Source of the DNA: Brachybacterium subflavum
Lineage (GTDB): Bacteria > Actinomycetota > Actinomycetes > Actinomycetales > Dermabacteraceae
Assembly (NCBI RefSeq): GCF_009299795.1
Contig: NZ_VIGP01000004.1
Location: 388,992 to 452,991, forward strand
Direction of reading: 5' to 3'
DNA length: 64,000 nucleotides
Within the stretch, counting starts at the first letter, position 1, and every line of letters begins with the position of its first letter. Below, in pieces: positions 63,371 through 64,000 of the stretch. Under the pieces are notes generated by a model. That model was not told where the DNA came from, ran no database searches, and was given only the letters and a program-made list of their open reading frames with translations. The position numbers were made by a program, and so were the translations under genes.

Positions 63371-64000
63371 CCGCGGCCGAAGAGCTTCTGCATCTCCGCG
63401 GGCAGCTGCGAGGGATCGATGTCCGAGAGGTCGGAGGCGCTGCCCGATCCGGCGCCCGGACCGAAGGCCGAGCCGGTGCTCTCGGGCTCCTCGGCGGCGC
63501 GGCGCGCGGCCTCGGCCTCCTCGCGGGCCGCCTTCGCCGGGTTCTTCGACTTCGACTTCTTGCCCTTCTTCGCCGGCGCCTGCATGCGGCCGCGGGACTT
63601 CTTGCCCCCGCCCATGCCGGGCATCCCCGGCATGCCGGGCATGCCTCCGCCGCCGCCGCGGCCCATCGAGCGCATGGCCTGCTGGGCGTTCTTGAAGTTC
63701 TCGAGCAGCTGGTTCACCTGCTGCACGGTCGAGCCGGACCCCTTGGCGATGCGGGAGCGGCGCGAGCCGTTGATGAGCTTGGGGTCGGAGCGCTCGGCGG
63801 GGGTCATCGAGTGGATGATCGCCTCGATGCGGCCCAGCTGGCTGTCGTCGAAGCTGTCGAGCTGGTCGCGGAACTGCCCCATGTTCGGCATCATGCCGAG
63901 CATCTTCTTGAGACTTCCCATCTTCTTGACCTGCTGCATGAGGCCCAGGAAGTCGTCGAGGGTGAGGTCCTGGCCGCTCTGGAGCTTCTTCGCGGTCTTC
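63364..64000 (-). CDS. ffh: Signal recognition particle protein Ffh (partial)
   Basis: The last 211 residues; the NG GTPase domain lies beyond the right edge. The M domain is clear: DLTLDDFLGLMQQVKKMGSL, MLGMMPNMGQ, SMTPAERSDPKLINGSRRSRIAKGSG with the SRP-RNA-binding segment, then Met/Gly-rich PGMPGMPGM. The tail adds a Lys-rich stretch and a conserved end, DPSQLPAEMQKLFGRGR. Position ahead of rpsP is the actinobacterial order, with the 57.9-63.3 kb genes inserted between. Confidence 0.95.
   Translation of the reverse strand, partial: KTAKKLQSGQDLTLDDFLGLMQQVKKMGSLKKMLGMMPNMGQFRDQLDSFDDSQLGRIEAIIHSMTPAERSDPKLINGSRRSRIAKGSGSTVQQVNQLLENFKNAQQAMRSMGRGGGGGMPGMPGMPGMGGGKKSRGRMQAPAKKGKKSKSKNPAKAAREEAEAARRAAEEPESTGSAFGPGAGSGSASDLSDIDPSQLPAEMQKLFGRGR

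Overview
The window is one continuous piece of a very GC-rich chromosome (third codon positions almost all G or C). Its gene order is the core order of Actinomycetota: thyX-dapA-rnj-ftsK-pgsA, dapB-M16-pnp-rpsO-ribF, rimP-nusA-ylxR-infB-rbfA-truB, rseP-GNAT, rpsB-tsf-pyrH-frr-cdsA-rlmN, and ffh-rpsP-khpA-rimM-trmD-rplS-lepB-rnhB-DUF2469-yraN-comM-dprA-xerC. A member of Micrococcales, perhaps Dermabacteraceae such as Brachybacterium, fits best. That placement is inference from gene order, base composition and protein style; no marker gene for classification is present. No tRNA, rRNA, CRISPR array, insertion sequence, integrase other than housekeeping XerC, or prophage gene is visible.

Layout. 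1-9267 (minus): pgsA (cut by the window edge), ftsK, rnj, dapA, thyX, and the gatD-murT pair that amidates lipid II. 9306-11806: a HAD phosphatase facing the azlC-azlD branched-chain amino acid exporter, then a small TPR-like membrane protein. 11809-18028 (minus): dapB, an M16 protease, pnp, rpsO, ribF. 18362-20365: a membrane-anchored L,D-transpeptidase (+) and a small Cys-containing protein (-). 20559-28655 (minus): truB, rbfA, a Trm11-like methyltransferase, infB, ylxR, nusA, rimP. 28888-32190: a DUF4439 lipoprotein (+), proS (-) and a small two-helix membrane protein (-). 32491-37909 (+): a complete sugar-type ABC importer operon (ATPase, permease, lipoprotein) and two unrelated methyltransferases. 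37916-46767 (minus): GNAT, rseP, a DivIVA-repeat protein, rlmN, cdsA, frr, pyrH, tsf, rpsB. 47166-47927 (+): an M23 endopeptidase-like protein. 47939-57829 (minus): xerC back to rpsP, including two adjacent signal peptidases. 58030-62254 (minus): an Nramp-like transporter without the usual metal motifs, an OhrR-type MarR regulator with a 75-residue partner gene, a second DivIVA-repeat protein and an amidohydrolase. 62368-63321 (+): a double SRPBCC protein. 63364-64000 (minus): the 3' end of ffh.

Most of the window serves translation (ribosomal proteins, factors, tRNA and rRNA modification), envelope synthesis (dapA, dapB, gatD-murT, cdsA, pgsA, L,D-transpeptidase, M23), RNA turnover (rnj, pnp) and secretion (lepB x2, ffh, rseP). 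Two features recur. First, long perfect GC-rich hairpins without a U-run sit just behind gene ends. Second, a TAnnnT-type -10 element lies 6-8 bases before an ATG, which points to leaderless mRNAs. The least ordinary segment is 58030-60259: an OhrR-type regulator with an unknown small protein, two overlapping palindromic operator copies, and a transporter that has lost the Nramp metal site.
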